Assembly: GCF_000820845.2 (NCBI RefSeq)
Contig: NZ_CBXV010000002.1
Location: 124,001 to 188,000 of the forward strand
Direction of reading: 5' to 3'
DNA: 64,000 bases
Source of the DNA: Pyrinomonas methylaliphatogenes
Lineage (GTDB): Bacteria; Acidobacteriota; Blastocatellia; Pyrinomonadales; Pyrinomonadaceae
Shown: in pieces, positions 19,713 through 31,986 of the stretch
Position numbering within the stretch: position 1 is the first letter of the stretch
Layout: each line of letters opens with the position of its first letter
Made by a program: the position numbers and the translations under genes
Notes under the pieces: generated by a model
Databases searched by the model: none
Told to the model about the DNA's origin: nothing
The model's input: only the letters and a program-made list of their open reading frames with translations

Positions 19713-21959
19713 CTCTTTGGGCGCCAACCCCTTTGTCAATCCAACCGCGCCTTCCCCTTCGCGCAATTCCAAATCCTTCCCGGTCGTCAACTCGATCGCC
19801 CGCTGGAAGCTCCCTTTGACGCTAACGGTCGCTTCAACCGGAGCCTCTCCATGATTGAAAACGAACAATATCTTCTGGTCGGCGTCAACCGACATCAGCT
19901 TGATCTCGACCGAAGAGGCCCCGTTCGCACTGACAACTTCCGCTTCGCGCGCGATCCCGGCCCAGTCGAGCAGCCCGAGGAAGAATCTCGCGAGATTCGG
20001 ATCCCGCTCCGCTTCATAAGCCGCGCCCAGAAAAGTTCCGATGGCGATCATCTTGCCGCGACCGAAAGTTGAAGCGACGATGGCCGGAGAACCGTCGCTG
20101 AAACGCGCAACGACGCGCGCGTTCGGCGAGATCGGCGTCAGCGTCTCCTCGTAGCCGAGCCCGCGCAAACGATCGCCTGGTTTTAGCAATGGCAAGCTCG
20201 CACCAGCCGCAGCGACTTCGATCTCTGTCTTTCCGCTCGCCGTCTGTTGCACAGCAGTTTCGCGACATCCGCAGACTTCATGCAAGCCGAAACCGGGGAT
20301 GATCTCTTTGGCGCGCCCCCGTTCGTCGTTCCACGCAAGACGCGCTTCCGCGACGAGCGCGCCGCCTTGTTTTACATACTCGATCAACGCGCGCGACGCC
20401 GCTTCGGAGAGCATCAAGGGATAGGGCAAGAAGATGAGCTTGTAGCGCCGCGCTTCGCCGCGCGCGATCCGGTCAACGTGCAAGAAATCGACGGGCACGT
20501 TGGCGGGAAAGAGCGCGCGGTAGATGCCGAGCATCGAGTTGCGCTCGATGTTGACGAATTCGCCCTGCGGACCAGCCGCTTGTAAAGGGCGGCGACCGCC
20601 GACCATGTAGGAGAGCGGATTATAAACGATGGCGATCTCCGCACGCGCCGGATGCGCCCGAAGGAAGAGGGCGCGGTGGCGATCGATCGTTTGCGCTATC
20701 CGCCCCGCTTCGCGCGCCCTCTCGGTGACGGTGCCATCCAGGTTGATGAGACCGAAGCCGCCAGATTCATAGCCCGAACTCATCGGATACCAAGCGTAGA
20801 AGTTTATGGCTTTCGCGCCGCGCGCAACCGCGCTCCACGTCCAGATGCGTATATCTTCGGGCGTCACGGTCGAACTGATGCGCAGCGCGACCGTTCCGAA
20901 TCCGCCCTGCAACTCCCCGACCCAGAAGCCGCGCTCGCCGCTCGCCGAACGAGCGAAATCGAGCAACGCGCCGCGCCACGCGACATCGCGCCCGACCGGG
21001 AAAGAGTGTTTCGGATAGAAGGACGTGCCCCAGAAATCCACCTGCTCGGCCATCAGCCAATCATCCGGACTGCCGTCTCCGCTCAAAGGGCTGGTGAAGA
21101 GCGATGGAGCCGCCGCATGACTCGTCGCCACGCGATCGGGGAGGATGCGTTTGACCGCTTCGCGACGCGCGCGCAAATCTTCGGCGAGCTTATCGATGAT
21201 GAAGAAGCGCCAATCGATGTAGTCGGTGTATGAAAGGATCGTGCTCAAACGGTTCGGCTCGACTTCGCTCCAGTCGGCAAAGCGCCGATACCAAGCGTGA
21301 TTCAGCGCATCGAGCGAGCCATATTTTTTCTTCAACCACTCGCGATAGCGCGCGACCGAGTAGGGGCAGAAGCAGAATTCCGGGCCGACGAGATAAGTCG
21401 CCTGTGCCCAGTTGATGACGTGCGGTTCGCTCCACAAGTCCCAGCCGTAGAAGGCGCGCTTGCCTTTCAGGTGCGTAGCGAGCGCAGCGTAAAAGTCGAG
21501 CACAGCGCGGCGCACGCCCGGATGATCGAAACAGTAACCGGGCGCCGACTCCGACCGGATGCGGTCGCCGCTGATCGAGACGAACTCCGCCTCGCGATAT
21601 TTTTTGCCAACCCAATCCGGAGCCGAATCGACGTAGACCTGAACGATCACCTTGAGGTCCAGTTCCTCTGCCAGATCGAGCAACGCATCGAGCGCCGCGA
21701 AATCGTACTTACCTTCCACGGGCTCCGCGGTGGCCCAATCGACCCAACAGCGGATCGCGTTAAACCCGAGGCTTTTTATCTGCTTGAGGTCTTGACGCCA
21801 ACGGTCACGATCCACGCGCGCCTCGAGCATGGGGGCGCGCGCTCGCCCACCGCCGTACCACACGGCGACGGGGAAGAAGCTCTCTTCTTGCGCTGAAACG
21901 GTCAAAAGGAGGAGACGCGCGATGAGAAGCGAGAGGGCAGTTCTTCGCCAAAGCCGCAT
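19686..21959 (-). CDS. Exported glycoside hydrolase, GH42/GH5-clan type
   Basis: Secreted beta-glycosidase, 757 residues from the ATG at 21959. The signal peptide ends near VSAQEE. A (beta/alpha)8 catalytic domain occupies about 35-420: LGFNAIRCWVDWATAEPVEG resembles the first strands of GH42 beta-galactosidases, WSEPHVINW in the middle supplies the likely acid/base Glu, and GFWVGELQGG near 355 the likely nucleophile Glu. A GATase-like trimerisation domain (about 440-650) follows, as in GH42. Family assignment within the clan is uncertain, and substrate cannot be read. Its 3' end is overlapped by a repeat copy. Confidence 0.82.
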   Translation of the reverse strand: MRLWRRTALSLLIARLLLLTVSAQEESFFPVAVWYGGGRARAPMLEARVDRDRWRQDLKQIKSLGFNAIRCWVDWATAEPVEGKYDFAALDALLDLAEELDLKVIVQVYVDSAPDWVGKKYREAEFVSISGDRIRSESAPGYCFDHPGVRRAVLDFYAALATHLKGKRAFYGWDLWSEPHVINWAQATYLVGPEFCFCPYSVARYREWLKKKYGSLDALNHAWYRRFADWSEVEPNRLSTILSYTDYIDWRFFIIDKLAEDLRARREAVKRILPDRVATSHAAAPSLFTSPLSGDGSPDDWLMAEQVDFWGTSFYPKHSFPVGRDVAWRGALLDFARSASGERGFWVGELQGGFGTVALRISSTVTPEDIRIWTWSAVARGAKAINFYAWYPMSSGYESGGFGLINLDGTVTERAREAGRIAQTIDRHRALFLRAHPARAEIAIVYNPLSYMVGGRRPLQAAGPQGEFVNIERNSMLGIYRALFPANVPVDFLHVDRIARGEARRYKLIFLPYPLMLSEAASRALIEYVKQGGALVAEARLAWNDERGRAKEIIPGFGLHEVCGCRETAVQQTASGKTEIEVAAAGASLPLLKPGDRLRGLGYEETLTPISPNARVVARFSDGSPAIVASTFGRGKMIAIGTFLGAAYEAERDPNLARFFLGLLDWAGIAREAEVVSANGASSVEIKLMSVDADQKILFVFNHGEAPVEATVSVKGSFQRAIELTTGKDLELREGEGAVGLTKGLAPKEVWIVHLRP

Positions 21960-22053
21960 ATTCGTCGCTCTACGGTCGAAAGCTTGCAATTCGCCCGATC
22001 GAGGTCCGCGAAAAACGGTCCATTAAGACAGCGAGGTCGAGCTCCGCCAAGAA

Positions 22054-22575
22054 CTAGCGTTCGCTTTCCGCGATGCGCACAGCCGGATTGGCGCGATCGT
22101 GCGGAAGACCGGCGATCAGAGCGAGCGCATGAGGAAGCAGAGGCTTGATGACAGCGAAACATTCGCGCACACCTTTGGGCGAGCCGGGCAGATTGACGAT
22201 GAGCGTGCCGGAACGTATGCCGCACACCCCGCGCGAAAGCGCCGCCGTCGGCGTCTGCTTCAACGTCTCCATGCGCATCGCTTCGGCGAGTCCGGGCACT
22301 TCACGTTCGATGACAGCGCGCGTCGCTTCCGGCGTGTTGTCGCGCGGAGCGACACCCGTTCCGCCCGTGGTCACAATGAGGTTGATATCCGGGCGATCGG
22401 CAAGTTCGCGCAGCCGTTCCCGCAATGGATCAAGGTCATCTGAAAGAATCTCGCGAACGACGATCTCGGCCCCCAGTTCGCTGAGCGACTGGACCAGCGC
22501 TTCGCCCGACTCATCAACGCGCTCTCCGCGTGAACAGGCATCGCTGACCGTGATCACCGCAGCACGTATCTCCAT
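22054..22575 (-). CDS. mog: Molybdopterin adenylyltransferase, MogA/MoaB type
   Basis: Molybdenum-cofactor biosynthesis enzyme of the MogA/MoaB family, 173 residues, which adenylates molybdopterin before Mo insertion. The MPT-binding motif TTGGTGVAPRDNTPEAT and the downstream LPGSPKGVREC are both present. The protein starts directly with strand MEIRAAVITVSD. No other moa or moe genes are in the window, so the pathway is completed elsewhere. A Uma2 gene ends 4 bp upstream on the same strand. Confidence 0.93.
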   Translation of the reverse strand: MEIRAAVITVSDACSRGERVDESGEALVQSLSELGAEIVVREILSDDLDPLRERLRELADRPDINLIVTTGGTGVAPRDNTPEATRAVIEREVPGLAEAMRMETLKQTPTAALSRGVCGIRSGTLIVNLPGSPKGVRECFAVIKPLLPHALALIAGLPHDRANPAVRIAESER

Positions 22576-22579
22576 CGAC

Positions 22580-23215
22580 TCAAACTCCTTTTCGTGTACG
22601 CGCCCACTCGCGTAGCTTCCTCAACCAATCGAGCCGGCCCAACCGTTCGCTCTCGGCGAGAAATCGCGTGATATCTGCTGAAGTCGCGCCAGGCAGCGCC
22701 CGGCTCTCCGGCTGCTCTCGGTACTCGCCTGTTCGCAGCCCGAAGATCGTCAGACGCTCGCCATCGTAGCGCCAGACCTCGGGGACTTCCAACGCCGCAA
22801 ACGTCGCCATCTTGTCGACGGATGAGCGCGTGATGTCGATCTCGATCACCAGATCGGGCGGCGGATCTATCGCCAGATCGATCTCTTTTTTACCTTTCAC
22901 CTTCGATAAGTTCGCGATGTAGAAGCACGAATCGGGCTCGAAACCGCGCGCTAAATCCGCTCGCTTGAAGGTCGTCGAACCAAGATTTCTCACCTCTATG
23001 CCGAACTCTTCGGCGATCACTTCGACCAACAGGGAAAGCGTTCGATTCGCCTCTTCGTGCTCTGCCGATGGACTCATGATCTCCAATGTTCCGCGATCAT
23101 AAAAGAAACGAGGGCCGCTCGCCTCCGCATGATCGGCCATCAGACGTTCGTATGCTTCCCAGCTAACGCCATGAAGAACAACGCGCTGTTCGGCCGAAGT
23201 TATTACCGATTTCAT
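22580..23215 (-). CDS. Uma2 family (DUF820) putative restriction-type nuclease, copy A
   Basis: A 211-residue Uma2 protein with a PD-(D/E)XK nuclease fold. Diagnostic elements are YERLMADHAEASGPRFFYDRG near the start, RGFEPDSCFYIAN, and PPPDLVIEIDITRSSVDK, where the Asp/Glu of the active site lie, then EVWRYDGERLTIF. Uma2 genes are multi-copy in cyanobacteria, Acidobacteria and related bacteria; their biological role is unresolved. It is clearly paralogous with the next gene and ends 4 bp from mog. Confidence 0.88.
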   Translation of the reverse strand: MKSVITSAEQRVVLHGVSWEAYERLMADHAEASGPRFFYDRGTLEIMSPSAEHEEANRTLSLLVEVIAEEFGIEVRNLGSTTFKRADLARGFEPDSCFYIANLSKVKGKKEIDLAIDPPPDLVIEIDITRSSVDKMATFAALEVPEVWRYDGERLTIFGLRTGEYREQPESRALPGATSADITRFLAESERLGRLDWLRKLREWARTRKGV

Positions 23216-23284
23216 CTTGGCCTCCGCTTTTGCGGGCGTTTCCTCGTTGCGTGATCAAAGCCGATTCGCCGACCGGATGCGTTC

Positions 23285-23917
23285 TCATGGTCTGCGAGAA
23301 CGCGCCCACTCACGCAGCATCCGTAACCAAACGAGCCGTTCCATCCTCTCGCTTTCGGCCAGAAAACCTTCGACTGCTTTGGACGTCAATCCGGACAACG
23401 TCGCGCTCTCGGCGATCTCCACATATTCTCGCCCGTGAAGCGAGAAGAACTGCGCGCGCTCGCCATCGTAGCGCCAGACCTCGGGGACTTCCAACACGGC
23501 GAACGTCGCCATCTTGTCGATGGATGAGCGCGTGATGTCGATCTCGATCACCAGATCGGGCGGCGGATCTATCGCTAGATCGATCTCTTCTTTGCCGCGC
23601 ACGCGCGGCTCGTTGGCGAAGTAGAAGCAGGCATCCGGCTCGAAACCGCGCGCTAGATCTTCGCGGCGGAAGGTCGTCGAGCCGAAACTGCGGTGGTTCA
23701 ACCCGAACTCTTCCGCGACCACAGCGACCAACATGGTGACGGCATCTTTCAACTGCTCGTGCTTGGCCGATGGACTCATGATCTCCAACGTTCCGCGGTC
23801 ATAGAAGAGACGAGGACTGCTCGCTTCGGCATGATCGCGCAGCAACCTCTCATACGCCTCCCAACTGACGTTGCGCAAAACCACGCGCTGTTCGGCTGGC
23901 GTCGTTGCCACAGTCAT
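23285..23917 (-). CDS. Uma2 family (DUF820) protein, copy B
   Basis: Second Uma2 protein, 210 residues from the ATG at 23917, the same length and domain order as copy A 70 bp downstream. The block from the start to WRYDGER is largely shared (YDRGTLEIMSPSA, PPDLVIEIDITRSSIDK). The last 40 residues diverge. A frame extending to 24049 lacks homology and overlaps the CoA-binding gene, so the shorter start is used. The pair arose by tandem duplication. Confidence 0.88.
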   Translation of the reverse strand: MTVATTPAEQRVVLRNVSWEAYERLLRDHAEASSPRLFYDRGTLEIMSPSAKHEQLKDAVTMLVAVVAEEFGLNHRSFGSTTFRREDLARGFEPDACFYFANEPRVRGKEEIDLAIDPPPDLVIEIDITRSSIDKMATFAVLEVPEVWRYDGERAQFFSLHGREYVEIAESATLSGLTSKAVEGFLAESERMERLVWLRMLREWARSRRP

Positions 23918-23957
23918 ACTCGCGAGACCTCTTCCTCGTTCGAGCGTGCCGTTGAAT

Positions 23958-24377
23958 TCATCTTCCTTTCCATTTTGCGTGCTCCTTGAGCCAACAACGA
24001 TCCATGACGACGAGCAATCCGGCGGCACGAGCGCGCTCCGCCGCCGCATAGTCGATCACGCCCTCCTGCAACCAGACGGCCTTGGCGCCGATCCTGATCG
24101 CCTCGTCGACCGCTTTCCCGGCCTCTTCCGATCGACGAAACACATCGACGAGATCGACCGCTTCGGGAACATCGAGCAATGATGGATAGGCGCGTTCGCC
24201 TAAAACCTCGCGTTCGTTCGGATTGACCGGGATGACGCGATAGCCTTGACGCCGCATGTAATTGGCGACGCCGTGCGATGGGCGCCAAGGGTTCGATGAT
24301 AAGCCGACGACCGCTATCGTCCGACATTCCATGAGAATCCGTTCGATCGCTTCGGGGCTGTTGATCTCAAGACTCAT
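23958..24377 (-). CDS. CoA-binding domain protein (YccU-like)
   Basis: Single Rossmann-fold CoA_binding domain, 139 residues. The nucleotide-binding loop is AVVGLSSNPWRPSHGVANYM, followed by the typical GYRVIPVNPNEREVLGERAY. The end of the domain, AVWLQEGVID, is the conserved hinge of the family (YccU, acetyl-CoA synthetase alpha-like). It binds CoA in the relatives studied, but no reaction is known. It lies between a Uma2 gene (40 bp) and carB (49 bp) on the same strand. Confidence 0.9.
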   Translation of the reverse strand: MSLEINSPEAIERILMECRTIAVVGLSSNPWRPSHGVANYMRRQGYRVIPVNPNEREVLGERAYPSLLDVPEAVDLVDVFRRSEEAGKAVDEAIRIGAKAVWLQEGVIDYAAAERARAAGLLVVMDRCWLKEHAKWKGR

Positions 24378-24426
24378 CTTCTTTGCGGTTCAGATCAAGC
24401 AAAGCTCTTCAAGATCCGCCAACCGC

Positions 24427-27654
<3,228 letters not shown>

Positions 27655-27708
27655 GGCGAAATGTCAACCGAATGATTGAATTGAAGCGCGACAAACAGAA
27701 TTCAAGGC

Positions 27709-27714
27709 ATTATA
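27709..27714 (-). promoter_or_regulatory. Possible carB -10 box
   Basis: Minus-strand TATAAT at 27714-27709, about 50 nt before the carB ATG. The -35 region is poor, and the TG before it lacks the spacer base of an extended -10. Confidence 0.35.
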
Positions 27715-27935
27715 CATGCTGCTGCGGGCGATTGTGTAGTGTTCCGCGAGCGACTGATTCGAAATGGCTGAATTTAAAGTACGAGCGAAGCGCAAAATGC
27801 TAAAGCAAACGATGGGGCGCGACAAGAAGGCTTGAGTACGAAACCCTCACATCCGAATGAAACTCTGAAGCGGCAAGCATGAGCCTTACAGAAAGAGGCT
27901 TTCTCAAGCCGCCAACAGCTTAAGATATTGGGTGC

Positions 27936-28709
27936 TTACTGCACTTCGAAGCGGCGGCGGTAATCCTCGCCTTCGATCACCACCGCCTTGCACATCTCGT
28001 ACAGGCGCGAGCGCAGGCGAACGCCGATGCGATCTTCAAGCGTCTCTTCAACCGGGTTGCGCCGCGCGTCCATGTAGTTCGTCGTGATGATGGTCAACTT
28101 TCGTTCGTTGTAGCGCGTGCCGATCACCTGCATCATCGTGTCGCGCACCCAATCGGTCGGTTTCGATGCGCCGAGTTCATCGAGCACCAACACCTCAGCT
28201 TGGTAGACGGGCGCAAGAATGCGCAATTCAGATGTCTGCGAGATCGGATTGTAAGAATCCTGTATCTCTTTGAGCAGCGTGCCGAAATCGTAGAACAGGC
28301 ACGGCACGCCCTTCTCGATCAATCCGCGGATGATCGCCACAGCCAGATGGGTTTTGCCAACCCCGACAGGACCGATGAAAAGAAGTCCGCGATCCACCGC
28401 CGGATAATCGCGAACCAAATTGACCGCGAATTGAAAGGCGCGGAATTGCGAGGGATTGCTCGGGTAGTAGTTCTGCAGCGAACAGTTGGCGAAGCGGCGC
28501 GGGATTCGCGCCGCTTCGAATAACCTCTTCTGCTGATCCTCCGTCCGACAACGACAACGTCGTGCCCCTTTCCCCGGCACCACTTCCATCCCCGTGCCAA
28601 AGCAGTGCGGACAGACGTTCCCGCCGGAAGGGGCTTTTACCTCCGCACTCCGCTCCTCCGATTCAGGGATGGAGAATAAAGGATGGATCTTGGCGTTATC
28701 CGACGACAT
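27936..28709 (-). CDS. DnaC/IstB-like AAA+ ATPase with N-terminal zinc-ribbon-like cysteines
   Basis: A 257-residue AAA+ protein of the DnaC/DnaI/IstB group. Cys33, Cys36, Cys52 and Cys54 (CPHC...CRC) look like a small metal site before the ATPase. Walker A is GPVGVGKT (113-120), and Walker [10 protein letters not shown] follows; TTNYMD is the sensor I. No transposase lies next to it, so a helicase-loader (DnaC/DnaI) role is more likely than IstB of IS21, though either is possible. The start at 28709 fits a promoter with an extended -10 box 86 nt upstream; a longer reading from 29117 is an antisense shadow of the next gene. Confidence 0.85.
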   Translation of the reverse strand: MSSDNAKIHPLFSIPESEERSAEVKAPSGGNVCPHCFGTGMEVVPGKGARRCRCRTEDQQKRLFEAARIPRRFANCSLQNYYPSNPSQFRAFQFAVNLVRDYPAVDRGLLFIGPVGVGKTHLAVAIIRGLIEKGVPCLFYDFGTLLKEIQDSYNPISQTSELRILAPVYQAEVLVLDELGASKPTDWVRDTMMQVIGTRYNERKLTIITTNYMDARRNPVEETLEDRIGVRLRSRLYEMCKAVVIEGEDYRRRFEVQ

Positions 28710-28794
28710 AGCCCGTTTCAATTTGCGCCGTGCGAGAGAAGCGCGCGATGCTGTGTTCGATTTTGACTCAGCAGATCGGAATCGGTAGCGCGGC

Positions 28795-28803
28795 GGATTA
28801 TAG
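28795..28803 (-). promoter_or_regulatory. Extended -10 promoter (TGCTATAAT) of dnaC-like gene
   Basis: On the minus strand the nonamer TGCTATAAT matches the extended -10 consensus TGnTATAAT exactly. A TTGCAT with 16 bp spacing is a weak -35. Start of transcription would be near 28788, giving a leader of about 79 nt. The same nonamer recurs upstream of tsaE (62369-62361). Confidence 0.65.
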
Positions 28804-28890
28804 CACTCGCTCCGTGGAATGCAAGAGTTGATCTGCGCGCTTCCATTTTTCCGCTTCGAATCGGAGGCGTGCCAGTCACACGCGAATCGA

Positions 28891-31041
28891 TCAGAGCTCG
28901 ATGGGGCGGCGCAAGCGTAACGAATCGCGGATGCGAAACGTCGCGCGCGTCGTCGCCTCCAATTCCGCGAGCGGAATGGGCGGCGGCGCTCCTTCCGCCA
29001 CCATCGCATAGAGCGCCTTGGCCTCTTCGAACTGTCCTTTATCCTGATTGCGCAGTCTGATCTTCCGCTCCCGTCCACGATGATAAGCGCTCGCCGCGCG
29101 GAAATCATCGAGCACAAAGGCGCGCCCCTCGCCGAAGATCTCGAGGCGTTCCTTGGGAAGCGCGCGATCGCCTTCAGCTAGATATGCGATGCAACCGTTC
29201 GACCCATCAGCGAAACGAACGGTGACGAAGATCGAATCCTCACAGACGATCTCGTGATTGCGCGATTCGATCTCTTCGGCATAGACGCGCACAGGGCGCG
29301 CTCCGGTCAGGAATTGCATCAAGTCGATGAAATGGCACACCTCGCCGATGATGCGCCCGCCGCCTTCGCGCGCGTCTTGCGTCCAGTGCTCGCGCGGGAT
29401 ACGTCCGGCATTGACGCGATAAAGAATCGAAAGCGGCTCGCGTCTAGCTTTGAAGAACTCCTTAGCCTCGCGGGCCAGCGGCGAGAAGCGCCGGTTGAAT
29501 CCGACCGCAAGGTTTCCCGCGCTGCGCATCGCAGTCGCGAGAAGCTGGTCCAGTTCCTCATCGCTGAGCGCCAGAGGCTTTTCGACGAACACGTGTCGCC
29601 CGCGTTCCAAAGCTCGCTTCGCCAGTTCGGCATGAAGATCGTGGCGCGTCGCGATGACGATCAGATCGACATCATCGTCATCCAAGATCTCATCCGCACC
29701 TGCGACGCAATAGCGAAAACCATATTTTTCGGCGACATCGCGCGCCGAAATGCCCGACGCCGTCGCCACCGCTTGAAATTCCACGCCAGCCGCCTTCAAT
29801 GCGGGAAGGAGCAACGAACGGGCGTAATTGCCAGCGCCGATCAATCCGACGCGCACGCGACCTGTTCCGGTCGTGACCTTTCGCTTCGCGATTTCGATGC
29901 GCGTCTCGACCGGGCGCGTTTCATCGTAAAGGAGCACAACGCCGAGATACGGTTCGCCTCGTTCGCCCGTAATCAGACGGTAAGCCTCTTCGGCCTCTTC
30001 GATCTTGAATCGATGCGTGATCAACGGATCGAGTTTGACGCGCCCTTCGGCGGCGAGGTCGAGAAAGGCTTCGAGATTGCGCCCCTCAGTCCAACGGACG
30101 TAAGCGAAAGGATAGTCGTGACCGCGTTCTTCGTACTCCGGATCGTATCGTCCCGGCCCATAGGAACGCGAGACGATGAGCGATAGCTCCTTCTCGTAAT
30201 AGACCTTGCGCGGCACGTTCATGCCGACAAGCCCGACGGCGATGATGCGCCCGCGAAGGCGCGCAATTTCGCCGGCAAATTCAATGGGCTCGTTCGATGA
30301 GGTCGCTGCTGTGACCAAAACGGCATCGGCGCCGCGCCCGCGCGACCAGTCCATCACGGCGCGCCGCGTTTCGGCGTTCATCACCGCCGCCTCGTCCGCT
30401 CCCAACGAACGCGCTAGTTCGACCTTTCTTTCGTCGAGATCGATGCCGAAGACGCGACATCCATTCGCTTTGAGAAGTTGCACGGTCAACTGGCCCAGCA
30501 GTCCAAGCCCGATGACGACCACAGCCTCTCCCAAAGTCGGTTCGGCCAACCGCACGCCCTGCAAAGCAATGGCCCCGAGCGTGCCGAAGGCCGCATGTTC
30601 CATCGAAACGCCCGATGGAACACGCGCGCACAAGTTTTTCGGCACCGAAATTATCTCGGCGTGCGACGCGAATCCAGCGCCGGCACAGGCGACGCGGTCG
30701 CCGACGCTGATTCCGGCGACCTCCTCGCCGACGGCGATGACCGTCCCAGCGGCGCTGTAGCCGAGCGCCGTCGAAGAGCTGAGCCGCGCCCGCACGACGC
30801 GAAGCGTGTTCAGCAGACCCTCGTTCTTCGCCCTCTGGATCACTTGCCGGACCAGATCGGGACGCTCGCGCGCTTTGCCGAGCAGCCCCTTCTGGCCCAT
30901 CTCGACCGTCATGCGCTCGGTTCCGGCGCTGATCAGCGAAGCGGCGGTGCGGACCAACACACGCCCTCTTTGCGCCACCGGCGGCGGCACATCGACGACG
31001 CGCACCCGCTTCTCCTTCGGATCCTGTAAGACCTGTTTCAT
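28891..31041 (-). CDS. Bi-domain oxidoreductase (ADH-like + Gfo/Idh/MocA)
   Basis: A 716-residue fusion. The first half (about 1-350) is a zinc-type alcohol dehydrogenase-like module with the NAD(P) loop [19 protein letters not shown] and the SAGTERM segment near the start. The second half (about 375-690) is a Gfo/Idh/MocA oxidoreductase with [18 protein letters not shown] and the EKPLAL motif. Such bi-domain proteins occur in polysaccharide or heparin/sugar-acid gene clusters, but the rest of such a cluster is not here. The start at 31041 ([15 protein letters not shown]) is chosen because an upstream frame to 31092 is non-homologous. A zinc-ribbon peptide gene ends 19 bp upstream on the same strand. 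Confidence 0.93.
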   Translation of the reverse strand: MKQVLQDPKEKRVRVVDVPPPVAQRGRVLVRTAASLISAGTERMTVEMGQKGLLGKARERPDLVRQVIQRAKNEGLLNTLRVVRARLSSSTALGYSAAGTVIAVGEEVAGISVGDRVACAGAGFASHAEIISVPKNLCARVPSGVSMEHAAFGTLGAIALQGVRLAEPTLGEAVVVIGLGLLGQLTVQLLKANGCRVFGIDLDERKVELARSLGADEAAVMNAETRRAVMDWSRGRGADAVLVTAATSSNEPIEFAGEIARLRGRIIAVGLVGMNVPRKVYYEKELSLIVSRSYGPGRYDPEYEERGHDYPFAYVRWTEGRNLEAFLDLAAEGRVKLDPLITHRFKIEEAEEAYRLITGERGEPYLGVVLLYDETRPVETRIEIAKRKVTTGTGRVRVGLIGAGNYARSLLLPALKAAGVEFQAVATASGISARDVAEKYGFRYCVAGADEILDDDDVDLIVIATRHDLHAELAKRALERGRHVFVEKPLALSDEELDQLLATAMRSAGNLAVGFNRRFSPLAREAKEFFKARREPLSILYRVNAGRIPREHWTQDAREGGGRIIGEVCHFIDLMQFLTGARPVRVYAEEIESRNHEIVCEDSIFVTVRFADGSNGCIAYLAEGDRALPKERLEIFGEGRAFVLDDFRAASAYHRGRERKIRLRNQDKGQFEEAKALYAMVAEGAPPPIPLAELEATTRATFRIRDSLRLRRPIEL

Positions 31042-31060
31042 CCGACTCTCCGCAACCAGG

Positions 31061-31216
31061 TCATCGCGCGATGAAGATCTCCCACAGCGCAAACAGGCCG
31101 ATGACCAACAGCACAGCGAACAGCAAAAGATGCGGCCAACGCCAAACGTTGCGCCGACAAGCTCGACAGTAGGTCCCCCATCGGTGCAGAGGCCTCTCGC
31201 AGTAAGGACACCGCAT
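31061..31216 (-). CDS. Small zinc-ribbon membrane peptide, 51 aa
   Basis: A 51-residue protein from the ATG at 31216. Two CxxC pairs (CPYCERPLHRWGTYCRAC) form a minimal zinc ribbon; a single hydrophobic helix (LLLFAVLLVIGLFALWEIF) ends the protein. It would sit in the inner membrane with the ribbon on the cytoplasmic side, by the positive-inside rule. A longer reading from 31285 lacks conserved sequence. It is 19 bp from the bi-domain oxidoreductase, so it may be co-transcribed with it. Function unknown. Confidence 0.6.
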   Translation of the reverse strand: MRCPYCERPLHRWGTYCRACRRNVWRWPHLLLFAVLLVIGLFALWEIFIAR

Positions 31217-31356
31217 AAACGACTCCCGAAGCAACCTGTGAGGCTCTCGCCGAGTCGAAGTGGAGTTCAAACCCGCGCGGAGCAACGCAGAAGTTTGAAA
31301 GCTTCATGCGCACAAGTCAAATCCGCAAGGAGGATCGGCGCATGGGGCGGGATCGC

Positions 31357-31453
31357 CGTTCCGCATGATATATTGTTCGCTTAGCTTTCGGGCGGCGGAA
31401 CGACTCCGCCCAGCGCCGCCAGCGTTCCGCATGATATATTGTTCGCTCAGCTT
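31357..31453. repeat. Direct repeat pair, 31 bp, period exactly 66 bp
   Basis: Copies at 31357-31387 and 31423-31453 differ at one base; each contains the AT-rich core ATGATATATTGTTCGC. The spacer is 31388-31422 (35 bp). The pair lies in the divergent gap between the zinc-ribbon gene and the receiver-like gene; copy 2 ends 36 bp before that gene's ATG, so it may include its promoter or operator. Confidence 0.92.
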
Positions 31454-31489
31454 CTCCCCCGAATCCTCGTCTCGGAGAGGGCTTTTAGG

Positions 31490-31963
31490 ATGAAGAGATT
31501 GATCAAAGGGCTACTCGGTAGATTCGGCATCATAGATGGGAGCGCGTCTCGGAGGAGACTCCGCATCCTGCTGCTCGACGACGACGCGCAGCGACATCGG
31601 TGGTTCAGAGGACGATTCAACGCCGATACGCTCGACATCGCCAGCGATGTCGCCGCCGCCAAAGACTTGCTCAGCAGCAACGCTTACGATCTGATCTTCC
31701 TCGATCACGATCTTCTCCCCGAACATTACGAGTGCGACGCGCCGGATGACGAGCGCACAGGATATGCCGTCGCGGCATGGCTCGCCGAACACCCTCATCT
31801 ACAACCGTCCGCCAAGATCATGGTCCACACGCGGAACGCCGATGGAGCGATGCGGATGGTCGAAGTGCTGCGGCGCGCGGGGCGGCGCGCCGAATACGTC
31901 CCCTTTCCCGTGCTCGCCTCGCGTATCAAGCGCGGTTGGATATGGAAAGAAGCGCGCGCGTGA
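31490..31963 (+). CDS. Receiver-like domain protein (cyclic-phosphate processing REC family)
   Basis: A 157-residue protein with a receiver-like fold. Counted from the ATG at 31490: Asp30-Asp31-Asp32 after strand 1 (RILLLDDD) and Asp72-His73-Asp74 after strand 3 (LIFLDHDLL) match the acidic pocket of REC domains, and KIMVHTRNADGAMRM supplies the Thr-like position. The LDHDL and HTxNxxG pattern fits the cREC group predicted to act on cyclic nucleotide phosphates rather than as a two-component receiver. No histidine kinase is near. The start has a GGAGAGG 10-16 bp upstream. Confidence 0.7.
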   Translation: MKRLIKGLLGRFGIIDGSASRRRLRILLLDDDAQRHRWFRGRFNADTLDIASDVAAAKDLLSSNAYDLIFLDHDLLPEHYECDAPDDERTGYAVAAWLAEHPHLQPSAKIMVHTRNADGAMRMVEVLRRAGRRAEYVPFPVLASRIKRGWIWKEARA

Positions 31964-31986
31964 AGGCACGGCGCATAGCCCCCAGC

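Noticed and set aside
27655-27935. A tRNA or riboswitch in the 281-bp gap upstream of carB.
   Set aside because: No cloverleaf with a T-arm, and no known riboswitch core, was found; only a -10-like box is visible.
27936-28709. IstB of an IS21-type insertion sequence.
   Set aside because: No istA transposase, no terminal inverted repeats and no direct repeats flank it; the N-terminal Cys cluster points to a DnaC/DnaI-like loader.
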